DNA from: CAZUMW01 sp964621615 | GTDB taxonomy: Bacteria; Desulfobacterota; WTBG01; CAIYCZ01; CAIRTM01 | Length of the DNA: 62,594 bases | Direction: 5' to 3' | Assembly: GCA_964621615.1 (NCBI GenBank) | Contig: CAZUMW010000027.1 | Span: 1 to 62,594, forward strand | Shown: positions 33,759 to 42,293 of the stretch, in pieces | Layout of the letters: each line of letters opens with the position of its first letter | Position numbering within the stretch: position 1 is the stretch's first letter | The notes under the pieces: model-generated | Database searches by the model: none | Seen by the model: the letters and a program-made list of their open reading frames with translations, nothing else | What the model was told of the DNA's origin: nothing | Program-made: the position numbers and the translations under genes

Positions 33759-34347
33759 CCTCTGCTTCCTCGACAGTGACGACGCCGGTCATGAAATCGG
33801 CCGACACATGCAGCTTCCGCTCTTTGGGGTCGCTCACGGTAATCTTTCCCCCCTGTGATGTGCCGTTCGGGTAAAACGACATCTGATAAATACCGTCGTC
33901 GCCGTCATCCATTACGGTTTCGCCGCCGATTACGATGTGGTGCAGGAAAATGTTATCGGGAAGGTGATAGGTTTTTATTTCCCGCTGCCGGCTGGATGCC
34001 GGCTGCCGTTCGTATTCGTCAGCGTCCAGCCCATTATCCGGGTACTCCTCTGAAGCGTTGTCACTTTCAGGCCCGTAGGCTGTTTCGTCCGGCGGCAGGC
34101 TCACAAGAATGATATCGTTTTTTTCGGCATCAAAAATAATCCGGTATTCTGTAGAGGAGCTCACCGCCCGCGTGCGCGCATAGCGCATCATGGCGGCGGT
34201 CTTTTTTGCGGCTGTCTTTACTGAAAGGCCGAACAGGCTTTTAGCAACCCGGGGGCCGGCAAAAGCAAGCATGAGCCCCATAATGATAAGGACGACAACC
34301 ATTTCAATAAGGGTAAAGCCGGCGCTCGCTCTTCTCCGGTCATTCAA
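33751..34347 (-). CDS. gspH: type II secretion minor pseudopilin GspH
   Basis: A 198-residue pseudopilin with SAG/FTLIEMVVVLIIMGLMLAF and a downstream GspH/FimT-like domain (RTRAVSSSTEYRIIFDAEKN). A polar acidic insert of about 30 residues in the middle (EEYPDNGLDADEYE) makes it longer than typical. It joins the major pseudopilus to the tip complex. The gene starts 3 bases after gspG stops. Confidence 0.9.
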   Translation of the reverse strand: MNDRRRASAGFTLIEMVVVLIIMGLMLAFAGPRVAKSLFGLSVKTAAKKTAAMMRYARTRAVSSSTEYRIIFDAEKNDIILVSLPPDETAYGPESDNASEEYPDNGLDADEYERQPASSRQREIKTYHLPDNIFLHHIVIGGETVMDDGDDGIYQMSFYPNGTSQGGKITVSDPKERKLHVSADFMTGVVTVEEAEDE

Positions 34348-34350
34348 GCC

Positions 34351-34809
34351 TTACTCCTCATCCTCGTCATCGTCGGCGCCAAGCTGTTTCCAGCTGTAAA
34401 TATCCATGTTTTCATCCTCGCCGCCCGAGGTGCCGTCAGCGCCGTATGAGATGATTTCATAGTCCCTGCCGTCCTCACCCGGACTTTTGTATTCGTACGG
34501 GTTGTCCCACGGGTCTTTGGGCAGCTGTTTGGGCAGATAGGGGCCTTCCCATTTTTTGTCATCAATTTGTTGCACCAGCTCTTTGAGCTCTTTGGGGTAT
34601 CGGCCCATATCGAGCTTGAACGTGTCAACTGCCGTGCACAGAAGCTCGATCTGTGCTTTTGCGGTTTTCTGCTTTGCTTTTCCCACTCTGCCGACAAGGC
34701 GCGGTCCGACAAGCCCCACAATCAGCCCGATAATCACCAGGACCACCATAACCTCTATAAGAGAAAACCCCCGCTCATCAGTCAATCCGGTACATTTTTT
34801 TCTGTTCAT
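34351..34809 (-). CDS. gspG: type II secretion major pseudopilin GspG
   Basis: A 152-residue pseudopilin with ERG/FSLIEVMVVLVIIGLIVG and the characteristic GspG body: LDMGRYPKELKELVQ, KDPWDNPYEYKSPG, and an acidic C-terminal loop (GGEDENMD) that in known GspG binds calcium. It forms the shaft of the pseudopilus. It is the first pseudopilin gene after gspF. Confidence 0.95.
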   Translation of the reverse strand: MNRKKCTGLTDERGFSLIEVMVVLVIIGLIVGLVGPRLVGRVGKAKQKTAKAQIELLCTAVDTFKLDMGRYPKELKELVQQIDDKKWEGPYLPKQLPKDPWDNPYEYKSPGEDGRDYEIISYGADGTSGGEDENMDIYSWKQLGADDDEDEE

Positions 34810-34827
34810 CCAAAAGCCTCCTTGTTG

Positions 34828-36066
34828 TTAAAACGACATGTCATTAATGCTGAAAATAGCCAGAATTATCGGCAGTATGATGGCAACGACCGCCAGCGCC
34901 ATTATAAGAATAAGCGCCGGCTCCATAAGGGAGACAAAGCGCTTTATGGTGTTTTGAATGTCTTTGTCAAACGTGTCGGCAACCTTTATGAGCATTTCAT
35001 CCATACGGCCGGTTTCCTCCCCCACCCGGATCATGTGCACGGCAAGGGATGGAAACAGGCCGGTGTTTTTCATGGGCATCGAAACCCCCTTGCCCTCCTT
35101 CACCGCCGTCTGAATCGTTGAAACGGCCCGGGCGATCACCACGTTGCCGATAATATCCCGGACGATCGTAAGCGCCTGCAGCAGGGGAACGCCGCTGTTT
35201 ATAAGGGTGCCCAGCGTTCGGGTGAGGCGGGATACCTCCACTTTGATAATCAGGCTGCGCACAGCTGCGACGCGCAGCTTCAGGGAATCCCAGCTCTGAC
35301 GCCCCTGGGGCGTTTTTACATAGTTTTGGAACCAGCAGTAGCCGCCGATGCCGGCCCCGAGAATAAGCCACCAGTACCCGGTTATAATGTTGCTGAAGGT
35401 GAGCAGCATCTGTGTGGAAAGCGGAATCTCCTGGCCCATGGTGTCAAAAATGGTAATAAAGCGGGGAAGCACAAAAATGAGTAGAATGGAAATAACAAAG
35501 CCCATAACCGTGATCAGAAAAAGCGGGTATATCAGCGCGTTGGTAATGGTGCTTTTAAGCTCCTGAGAGCGCTCAAGAAACTCAACAAGCCGGTCAAGAA
35601 CCACATCGAGCACGCCCCCGGCCTCGCCGGCCTTGATCATGTTGCAGTACAGCCGGTTAAACACGCGGGGGTGCTGTGAAAGCGCTTCTGAAAACGCCTT
35701 GCCGCCCCGCACATCTTTGTAGAGCGCCTCGGCTATGGAGCCCATTTTCTCATTGTCGGTTATTTCTGCAACAATAGAGATGCTGCGGTCAAGCGGCAGG
35801 CCGGCTTTGATCAGCGTTGCCAGCTCCTGGGTGAATGAAAGCAGATCTTTGCCGGAGATCCCGGTAAAGGGGGTGGGCAGGCTGAAATCAAGATTGAGCT
35901 TGAATGACGGAGAAAATTTTTTTGCTCCGCCTGCCGGCACAATCCGGATGGGAATATAGCCCATTCCGCGGATTTTGGTGATTACCGCCGCTTCATCTCC
36001 GGCGTCTATGCTGCCTTCAATGACTTTTCCGGTCCTGTCGCTTGCCTTGTAGGTGTATTCCGGCAT
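34828..36066 (-). CDS. gspF: type II secretion inner-membrane platform protein GspF
   Basis: A 412-residue polytopic protein with two tandem GspF domains (about 70-195 and 275-400) and three main membrane helices (near 170, 220 and 385). Signatures include ELATLIKAGLPLDRSISIV, IKAGEAGGVLDVVLDRL and IRVGEETGRMDEMLIKV. It anchors the assembly platform and contacts GspE and GspL. The order gspE-gspF is standard. Confidence 0.95.
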   Translation of the reverse strand: MPEYTYKASDRTGKVIEGSIDAGDEAAVITKIRGMGYIPIRIVPAGGAKKFSPSFKLNLDFSLPTPFTGISGKDLLSFTQELATLIKAGLPLDRSISIVAEITDNEKMGSIAEALYKDVRGGKAFSEALSQHPRVFNRLYCNMIKAGEAGGVLDVVLDRLVEFLERSQELKSTITNALIYPLFLITVMGFVISILLIFVLPRFITIFDTMGQEIPLSTQMLLTFSNIITGYWWLILGAGIGGYCWFQNYVKTPQGRQSWDSLKLRVAAVRSLIIKVEVSRLTRTLGTLINSGVPLLQALTIVRDIIGNVVIARAVSTIQTAVKEGKGVSMPMKNTGLFPSLAVHMIRVGEETGRMDEMLIKVADTFDKDIQNTIKRFVSLMEPALILIMALAVVAIILPIILAIFSINDMSF

Positions 36067-36185
36067 TACGGGTTTTTCCCTGAAGAATTTTCACGCGCAG
36101 CGCACACGCTGATTTATCCTGCAGCGTGCCCGTAGGGGATGCTGCATTGCGTGTGCATATGTTTTTTGCTGTATCCGCGGGCGCG

Positions 36186-37907
36186 TCACTCAACCTGCGT
36201 GACCCGGATTACCTCAGAGCCTGTTGTTATCTGCTGCCGAACCTTGTTCCATCCGGCGTCGCGCAATGTCTGCATGCCCTGCTGACGGGCGGTGTCTTTG
36301 ATCGTTTTGCTGTCCGAATCAGAAAGGATCAGGTGGCGTATGACGTCGTCTATCATCAGCAGCTCGTAGATCCCGGTTCGCCCTCTGAAACCGGTGTTGG
36401 CACAGTGCTCACACCCGGTTCCCTTAACCAGCCGTATCTCCTGCCACTGCCCGGCCGGGATCTGCATTTCCTGCAGCGCCTCCTCTGACGGTGCGAACTC
36501 CTCGCGGCATTTCGGGCACACAACCCGCACGAGCCGCTGGGCGAGTATGCCGATCAGGCTCGATGACACAAGATAATTTTCCATGCCCATTTCCATGAGG
36601 CGCGTTATGGCTCCGGCGGCATCGTTTGTGTGCAGGGTGCTGAACACAAGGTGTCCGGTAAGGGCTGCATGAATTGCTATTTCGGCTGTTTCAGCATCGC
36701 GGATTTCACCGATCATGACCACATCGGGGTCCTGGCGCAGAATGGAGCGCAGAGAGCTTGCAAACGTGAGGCCGATTGACGGCTTCACATGTATCTGGTT
36801 TATGCCGAAAAGCTGGTATTCCACCGGATCTTCCACGGTTATTATTTTTTTCTCAGGGGAGTTGATCTGGCTTAATGCGCTGTACAGGGTTGTTGTTTTC
36901 CCGCTCCCGGTGGGGCCGGTTACCAGAATAATGCCGTAGGGGCGCTTAATAAGATCCTCAAAGTTGGCCCGCTTTTCCTGCGGAAACCCCAGGCTGTTAA
37001 TGTCAAAGGTTATAGTTTCGCTGTCAAGAATCCGCATAACCACGCTTTCCCCGAAAAGCGTGGGAAGCGTTGACACCCGGAAATCGATTTCCTTGCCCAT
37101 GACCCGCAGCTTGACGCGACCGTCCTGGGGAAGCCGGCGCTCTGCGATGTTGAGCTTGGACATGATTTTTATACGCGAAATAATTGCTGCCTGAAGGTTC
37201 TTCGGGGGCGACTCCATGTCATGCAGCACGCCGTCGATGCGGTAGCGGATCTGAAAGCTGTTTTCAAAGGGCTCGAAATGTATATCGCTTGCCTGAAGCT
37301 CTATTGCACGTGAGATGATAAGGTTTACCAGGCGTATAACCGGCGCTTCCGATGCAAGGTCTTTCAGATGGTCGACATCGCCCTCATCGCCGACCGCGAC
37401 CCCGCTCTCGGAGTCCTCGTCCTTGCCGATATTTTCGATAATGCGGTCCATGGATGATGAGCCGGTGCTGAATAGTTTTTCAATGAGGTCATAAATTTCG
37501 CTTTCCTTTGCGAGCTGCACCTCAAGATCGTAGCCGGTAATTTTTTTTATCCCCTCCCGTGTGTATTCGTCAAACGGGTTGTTCATGGCAATGCGCAGGG
37601 TGCTGTCCTTCAGCGAAAGCGGAACAAATACCGATTCGGTCATGAAATTCTGTGAAAGCGCGTCGATAAACAGATTCTGCCCCTGAAAGTTTTTGAGCGA
37701 GACATAGGGAAACCCGAAGTGCTCCCCCAGTTTTTTCAGCAGGTCTTCCTCTGAAATAAACCCCAGGTCAATCAGCCGCTTGCACACCAGAAACGGCGGC
37801 AAAACAGGCTCTTTTGCCACGCTTTTCAAGGTGTCCGGAGTTATTTTTCCGGTTGAGGCAAGAAGGCTTGCCAGTGTTGTCTGTTCGGTGTGTGCTGCCT
37901 GTTCCAT
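36186..37907 (-). CDS. gspE: type II secretion ATPase GspE
   Basis: A 573-residue secretion ATPase. The N-terminal MshEN-like domain (about 40-150) precedes the core with Walker A GPTGSGKTTTLYSAL, the Asp box VEDPVEYQL, Walker B GEIRDAETAEIA and the four-cysteine zinc loop CPKC...CEHC. It powers pseudopilus assembly from the cytoplasm. It is the first gene of the operon, with a good promoter about 80 bases upstream. Confidence 0.95.
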   Translation of the reverse strand: MEQAAHTEQTTLASLLASTGKITPDTLKSVAKEPVLPPFLVCKRLIDLGFISEEDLLKKLGEHFGFPYVSLKNFQGQNLFIDALSQNFMTESVFVPLSLKDSTLRIAMNNPFDEYTREGIKKITGYDLEVQLAKESEIYDLIEKLFSTGSSSMDRIIENIGKDEDSESGVAVGDEGDVDHLKDLASEAPVIRLVNLIISRAIELQASDIHFEPFENSFQIRYRIDGVLHDMESPPKNLQAAIISRIKIMSKLNIAERRLPQDGRVKLRVMGKEIDFRVSTLPTLFGESVVMRILDSETITFDINSLGFPQEKRANFEDLIKRPYGIILVTGPTGSGKTTTLYSALSQINSPEKKIITVEDPVEYQLFGINQIHVKPSIGLTFASSLRSILRQDPDVVMIGEIRDAETAEIAIHAALTGHLVFSTLHTNDAAGAITRLMEMGMENYLVSSSLIGILAQRLVRVVCPKCREEFAPSEEALQEMQIPAGQWQEIRLVKGTGCEHCANTGFRGRTGIYELLMIDDVIRHLILSDSDSKTIKDTARQQGMQTLRDAGWNKVRQQITTGSEVIRVTQVE

Positions 37908-37987
37908 GCTGTGGTTACCGCCGATGTAATTACATAAAAAAAATTAAACGCTGTGGTGCTGGCTAAACGTCTTTAGCATCATATTAC

Positions 37988-38016
37988 TGTATAGCAAGAT
38001 ACTGCTCAGGCGTCAA
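37988..38016 (-). promoter_or_regulatory. sigma70-type promoter of the gsp operon
   Basis: On the minus strand TTGACG (38016-38011), a 17-base spacer and TATACA (37993-37988). Transcription would begin about 75 bases before gspE. This is one of the best promoter matches in the window. Confidence 0.6.
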
Positions 38017-38138
38017 TGCCTGCGCGCACGATACGGATAGAGGGACTTTGTTATTCAACACCCGGCGCAGCCAAAAGTTGCGATGTGTTTTTACCGCAGC
38101 AGGGCGCAGAACAGGCGGCTGCAGGGAATATGATGCGG

Positions 38139-39992
38139 TCATCGGATTTTTAGCTTTGTTCCGGCAAGCAGCAGGTCGGAGCGGTCCATGCCGTTCATGC
38201 GGCGCAGTGTGGAGACGTTTTTTCCGTATCTAAGGGCAATATCAGAGAGCGTTTCCCCGCGTCGCACGCGGTGGTAGTGAGTGGCGGCAGTGTGCTGCAC
38301 ACCGGCTCCGGGGATGCGCAGGGTGGTGCCGATTTTGAGGACATCGGAGCGGGTGAGGCCGTTTGCCCGCCTGAGCGCGGACACGGTGGTGTCGTATTTC
38401 AGAGCAAGCTCTGACAGGGTATCCCCGCGGCGGACGCGGTGCGAGCTCGGCCTGACGGCAGCTATGCGCTGCGTGCCGGCTCCGGGGATGCGCAGGGTGG
38501 TGCCGATTTTGAGGACGTCGGAACGGGTGAGGCCGTTTGCCCGCCTGAGCGCGGACACGGTGGTGTCGTATTTCAGAGCAAGCTCTGACAGGGTATCCCC
38601 GCGGCGGACGCGGTGCGAGCTCGGCCTGACGGCAGCTATGCGCTGCGTGCCGGCTCCGGGGATGTGCAGGGTGGTGCCGATTTTGAGGACGTCGGAACGG
38701 GTGAGGCCGTTTGCCCGGCGAAGATCAGATACTGAGACGCCGTGTTTAAGCGCGAGCTCGGAAAGGGTGTCTCCTTTTTTCACGATATGCTGGCGGCCGG
38801 TTCCGGCGCGTATCAATTGCACGGGGGGCGGTGCCTTGTCCGACTCACAGTACTGCTCTACCGCTTCGGCGATATAGCGGGCAAGCGTGCTTTGAAAATG
38901 GCTGTTTTTAAGCCGGCGCTCCATGTAGGGGTTGCTCAGAAAGTCCAGCTCTATCAGTATTGACGGTATGTCAGGCGCGCGCAGCACGACAAAGTTTGCC
39001 TGGTGGGGCTTTTTTGCGTGAAGCCGGTTTATTTTCGACAGCTGCTTCAGGACGACGCCTGCACACTGGAGGCTTGCATTCAGGCTGTGTGTTTGTACAA
39101 GGTCAAAAATGATGGCGCTCAAATCATTGTTTTTCTTATCAAGAGGAACCCCGCCGATGTAGTCCGATGCGTTTTCCTTCCGGGCAAGCATCCGTGCCGT
39201 GTTGCTGGTGGCTCCCTTGAAGGACAGGCAATAGACAGAGCTGCCGCGGACTTTTTTGCTGAAGCTGGAGTCTGCATGAATGCTGATAAAAAGATCGGCC
39301 CCGTATTGCTGCGCAATGTCGATGCGCTTTCTGAGCGATATGAAATAATCGCCTTTTCTGGTGAGGTAGGCTTTGATGTTTTTTGTCCGGTTGAGCTGCT
39401 GTGCCAGCTTTCGGGATACTGCAAAGACAATGTCTTTTTCCCTGGTTCTGCCGCGGATTACAGCCCCGGGGTCTTCGCCGCCGTGTCCCGGGTCGACAAC
39501 GACAATATAGCTTCCTTTGCTTTTGAGCGCCCTGGTGCGCTGCCGCTTGGTGCGGGCTGCTTTTTCCAGATCCGGCCTGGTAATGTCAATGACAAGCCGC
39601 GGAGGCTTGCTGCCGAACGCTTTGAGCGGAAAAATAGTGTGCTGTGCCTTTTTTTCAAGGTCAACAACGATGCGCACCACGCCCGAGCGGTTTTTTGAGG
39701 CACGTATTGTCCGTATGATGCCGTCGCCGATGTTGATGCTTTCCCGGGGCACATGACCGTCAAAGCCTGTCAGGTCGACTACCAGGCGCTCCGGGCTGCT
39801 CAGCGTAAAGGACTCATATGCTGCCTGATGTTTGAGGTCGAACACAATCCGGGTTGATGTGGGGGATGACCAGTGCCGGATGTGGGCAAGATGGTTGTGC
39901 GCCCGGATTCCGGGCGGGAGCAGCGCAGCGGCTGCGCAGAAAACAAAAGCAAAAATAATGATTTTTTGATGTATGCCAGCAAAGCGGCTCAT
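38139..39992 (-). CDS. amiC: N-acetylmuramoyl-L-alanine amidase with AMIN and four LysM domains
   Basis: A 617-residue secreted cell-wall hydrolase. After a signal peptide come an AMIN domain (about 35-135), the zinc amidase_3 domain with VDPGHGGEDPGA, ISIHAD and a catalytic Glu in LIELDFLSN (about 155-385), and four LysM repeats of the form HxVxxGDTLSELAL (about 395-617). It cleaves the amide between muramic acid and peptide during cell separation. LysM binding is unusual here in number and in the near-identity of the central copies. It follows gatA by 50 bases. The gene symbol is by resemblance. Confidence 0.93.
   Translation of the reverse strand: MSRFAGIHQKIIIFAFVFCAAAALLPPGIRAHNHLAHIRHWSSPTSTRIVFDLKHQAAYESFTLSSPERLVVDLTGFDGHVPRESINIGDGIIRTIRASKNRSGVVRIVVDLEKKAQHTIFPLKAFGSKPPRLVIDITRPDLEKAARTKRQRTRALKSKGSYIVVVDPGHGGEDPGAVIRGRTREKDIVFAVSRKLAQQLNRTKNIKAYLTRKGDYFISLRKRIDIAQQYGADLFISIHADSSFSKKVRGSSVYCLSFKGATSNTARMLARKENASDYIGGVPLDKKNNDLSAIIFDLVQTHSLNASLQCAGVVLKQLSKINRLHAKKPHQANFVVLRAPDIPSILIELDFLSNPYMERRLKNSHFQSTLARYIAEAVEQYCESDKAPPPVQLIRAGTGRQHIVKKGDTLSELALKHGVSVSDLRRANGLTRSDVLKIGTTLHIPGAGTQRIAAVRPSSHRVRRGDTLSELALKYDTTVSALRRANGLTRSDVLKIGTTLRIPGAGTQRIAAVRPSSHRVRRGDTLSELALKYDTTVSALRRANGLTRSDVLKIGTTLRIPGAGVQHTAATHYHRVRRGETLSDIALRYGKNVSTLRRMNGMDRSDLLLAGTKLKIR
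38302..38649 (-). repeat. two 174-bp tandem DNA repeats encoding LysM units
   Basis: Two 58-codon units (38302-38475 and 38476-38649) are almost identical at the DNA level, differing at only a few bases. The repeat pattern then diverges into the outer LysM units. The identity indicates recent duplication or gene conversion within the amidase gene. Confidence 0.9.
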
Positions 39993-40042
39993 AATATCTC
40001 AGCGATTAAAAAGCTCCTGTACGTATTCAAGCCGCACCACGG

Positions 40043-41539
40043 TCATGTTTCTGAGCCTTGAGGCGGCTTTTCCGCAAGGGGCGGCTTGCGCGTGTGCCAG
40101 TCGGTGTTCTGCTCAAAGCAGTAGGCGCACTGTACTATGTGTGCTTCCTCAAACAGGTTGCCGATAATCTGAAGCCCGATGGGCAGGCCTGCGCTGCTCA
40201 TGCCGCAGGGAACTGAAATTCCCGGCAGCCCGGCAAGGTTCAGCGGTATGGTAAAAATGTCTCCAAGGTACATGCTGAGCGGGTCATCTATCTTTTCGCC
40301 GATACCGAATGCGGTTGTGGGGGCAGTCGGGGCGGCAATGAGATCGCATTCGGTAAATGCCTGCTCGAAATCCTGCCTGATGAGCGTGCGCACCTGGGAC
40401 GCCTTTTTGTAGTAGGCGTCGTAATAGCCGGCAGACAGTGCATAGGTGCCGAGCATGATGCGCCGTTTTACCTCGGCGCCGAACCCTTCAGAGCGGGTCA
40501 TTTCATACATCTCGCGGAGATTTGAAGCGTTCTGTGCCCTGAATCCGTACTGAACCCCGTCGTAGCGGGCCAGGTTCGAGCTTGCCTCGGCCGGGGCGAT
40601 CAGATAATACACGGCAACGGCATAGGATGTATGCGGCAGGGATATCTCTTTTATCTCAGCGCCCTGCTCCCTGAGCACCGACACAGCGCGTGAGACCGCC
40701 TGCTGCACTTCAGGGTCAAGCCCTTCCTGCATATATTCTCTGGGAATCCCGATGCGCAGTCCGCGGACATCCTGCTTGAGCCACTGCCGGTAGTCGGGAA
40801 CAGCCGAGTCAACCGATGTGGAATCGGACGGGTCGTAGCCGCTGATGTACCCCAGAAGAATAGCCGCATCCTCAACATCCTTGGTCACCGGGCCTATCTG
40901 ATCAAGAGAGGAGGCGTAGGCGATGAGCCCGTATCTGGACACGCGTCCGTAAGTCGGCTTCATGCCGACGACGCCGCAGTAGGACGCCGGCTGCCGAATG
41001 GAGCCCCCTGTGTCGGTTCCCAGGGAGGCGATGCATTCATCCGCAGCAACGCTTGCGGCCGAGCCCCCGCTTGAGCCGCCGGTAACCCTGGTTTGGTCCC
41101 AGGGGTTTTTTGCCGGACCGAAATATGAGGTTTCGTTTGAAGACCCCATTGCAAACTCATCCATGTTTGTTTTTCCGGTAAACACGGCACCGGACTTTTT
41201 GAGCTTTGTTACAACTGTTGCATCATAGGGCGGCACAAAGTGCTGCAGCATGCGGGATCCGCAGGTTGTGGCCGTGCCGGCCGTACAGATGATATCTTTA
41301 ATGCTTATCGGAATGCCGGTGAGATAACTATATTGTTTTTTCTGTATTTTTTCGTCAGCCAGGCGGGCCTGCTCCATGGCGCTGTCATAGCCTAGCGATA
41401 TATATGCATGCACCTGTGACTCAACCGATTGAATTTGTTTAAAAACAGACCGGGTGAGCTCCTGTGAGGTTATCTGTTTTGCCGTGAGCAGCTTGTGCAG
41501 CTCGTGAATGGTTCTGGTGTGCAGCATTTGTTCAGCCAT
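40043..41539 (-). CDS. gatA: aspartyl/glutamyl-tRNA amidotransferase subunit A
   Basis: A 498-residue amidase-signature protein. The Ser-cisSer-Lys triad is visible: Lys in SIKDIICTAG, the glycine/serine-rich TGGSSGGSAASVA, and the nucleophile region GTDTGGSIRQPAS. It releases ammonia from glutamine for conversion of Glu-tRNA(Gln) to Gln-tRNA(Gln). It begins 3 bases after gatC stops. gatB is not in the window and must be elsewhere. Confidence 0.96.
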   Translation of the reverse strand: MAEQMLHTRTIHELHKLLTAKQITSQELTRSVFKQIQSVESQVHAYISLGYDSAMEQARLADEKIQKKQYSYLTGIPISIKDIICTAGTATTCGSRMLQHFVPPYDATVVTKLKKSGAVFTGKTNMDEFAMGSSNETSYFGPAKNPWDQTRVTGGSSGGSAASVAADECIASLGTDTGGSIRQPASYCGVVGMKPTYGRVSRYGLIAYASSLDQIGPVTKDVEDAAILLGYISGYDPSDSTSVDSAVPDYRQWLKQDVRGLRIGIPREYMQEGLDPEVQQAVSRAVSVLREQGAEIKEISLPHTSYAVAVYYLIAPAEASSNLARYDGVQYGFRAQNASNLREMYEMTRSEGFGAEVKRRIMLGTYALSAGYYDAYYKKASQVRTLIRQDFEQAFTECDLIAAPTAPTTAFGIGEKIDDPLSMYLGDIFTIPLNLAGLPGISVPCGMSSAGLPIGLQIIGNLFEEAHIVQCAYCFEQNTDWHTRKPPLAEKPPQGSET

Positions 41540-41542
41540 GCA

Positions 41543-41833
41543 TTATCCCTCGATTATTTTTGGTACTTTAAAATGTCCCTTTTCAGCGTCGGGTGCGTTT
41601 TGCAACGCCTTTTGGAGCCCGATCGATTCCTGTACCCGGTCTTCCCTGAATGCGTTGTCAAGGCTGACGGCGTGGGTTGATGGTTCAACATTATCTGTGT
41701 CCGCGCTCTGCAGGGTTTCGAAGTACTCAAGGATCCTGTTCAGCTGTCCGGTAAATACATTGATTTCGTCTTCGCTGATTTTGAGGCGGGCAAGTGCGGC
41801 TACGTGCTCGACATCGCTGCGGGTTATTTTCAT
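41543..41833 (-). CDS. gatC: aspartyl/glutamyl-tRNA amidotransferase subunit C
   Basis: A 96-residue GatC, started at 41833 because AAGGAGG lies 8 bases upstream and MKITRSDVEHVAALARLKI is the family N-terminus; the longer frame is not needed. GatC stabilises the GatA-GatB complex. The C-terminal FKVPKIIE is typical. It follows tRNA-Gln on the same strand by about 215 bases. Confidence 0.95.
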   Translation of the reverse strand: MKITRSDVEHVAALARLKISEDEINVFTGQLNRILEYFETLQSADTDNVEPSTHAVSLDNAFREDRVQESIGLQKALQNAPDAEKGHFKVPKIIEG

Positions 41834-42048
41834 AACAGTGCCTCCTTTTTGTACAGAGGGGGACATATGGTGTACGCGGCAGCTGTGCGGCCGTGTTTTT
41901 GTAAGCACTGTGATCACTGCAGTGCGAATTGAAATATGCACTTAGAACCCACATACGCACAGGAACAGCTAAAGGCGGGAGCGCCCTGGGGCGCTTTTGT
42001 GCTCCGGTCCGGCAGGTACTGTTTCCGCCGCCGCACTGACTGTCACAG

Positions 42049-42122
42049 TGGCTCGGGGAGGAGGATTCGAACCCCCACTGCCGGGACCAAAACCCGGTGT
42101 CCTGCCATTAGACGATCCCCGA
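42049..42122 (-). tRNA. tRNA-Gln (anticodon UUG) with encoded CCA
   Basis: A complete cloverleaf on the minus strand: acceptor TCGGGGA/TCCCCGA, anticodon stem CCGGG/CCCGG with loop TTTTGGT giving anticodon TTG, T-loop GGTTCGAATCC, discriminator G and CCA encoded at 42051-42049. It lies just upstream of gatC and gatA, whose products make its cognate charged form. Confidence 0.95.
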
Positions 42123-42145
42123 GTATATTATGTGAAAACACGAAA

Positions 42146-42174
42146 ATTATAATATATGACAGCCTGCTTTAAAA
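42146..42174 (-). promoter_or_regulatory. probable promoter of tRNA-Gln
   Basis: On the minus strand a perfect TATAAT (42151-42146) lies about 24 bases before the tRNA. The -35 is weak (TTTAAA or TTTTAA at 16-17 bases). It is placed between the upstream terminator and the tRNA. Confidence 0.5.
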
Positions 42175-42217
42175 GGATAAACTTTCGCTGCCGATGCGTA
42201 AAAAATGCACAGTGAAA

Positions 42218-42250
42218 AAAAGACCTGCCGGGATAATAAAGCAGGTCTTT
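42218..42250 (-). terminator. rho-independent terminator after the NuoG-like gene
   Basis: AAAGACCTGC (42219-42228) pairs with GCAGGTCTTT (42241-42250) across a 12-base loop. On the minus strand the stem is followed by a T-run (TTTTTTTC overall). It ends transcription from the gene at 42294-43247 before tRNA-Gln. Confidence 0.85.
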
Positions 42251-42293
42251 GTTGCGGGTCACGGTTATGAGCAATGCTCGCCTGAGCAGGCTG

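Noticed and set aside
38281..38877. A 198-residue open frame on the plus strand with strong internal repeats
   Set aside because: It is the antisense shadow of the LysM repeats of the amidase gene; it has no ribosome site and the minus frame carries clear domains.
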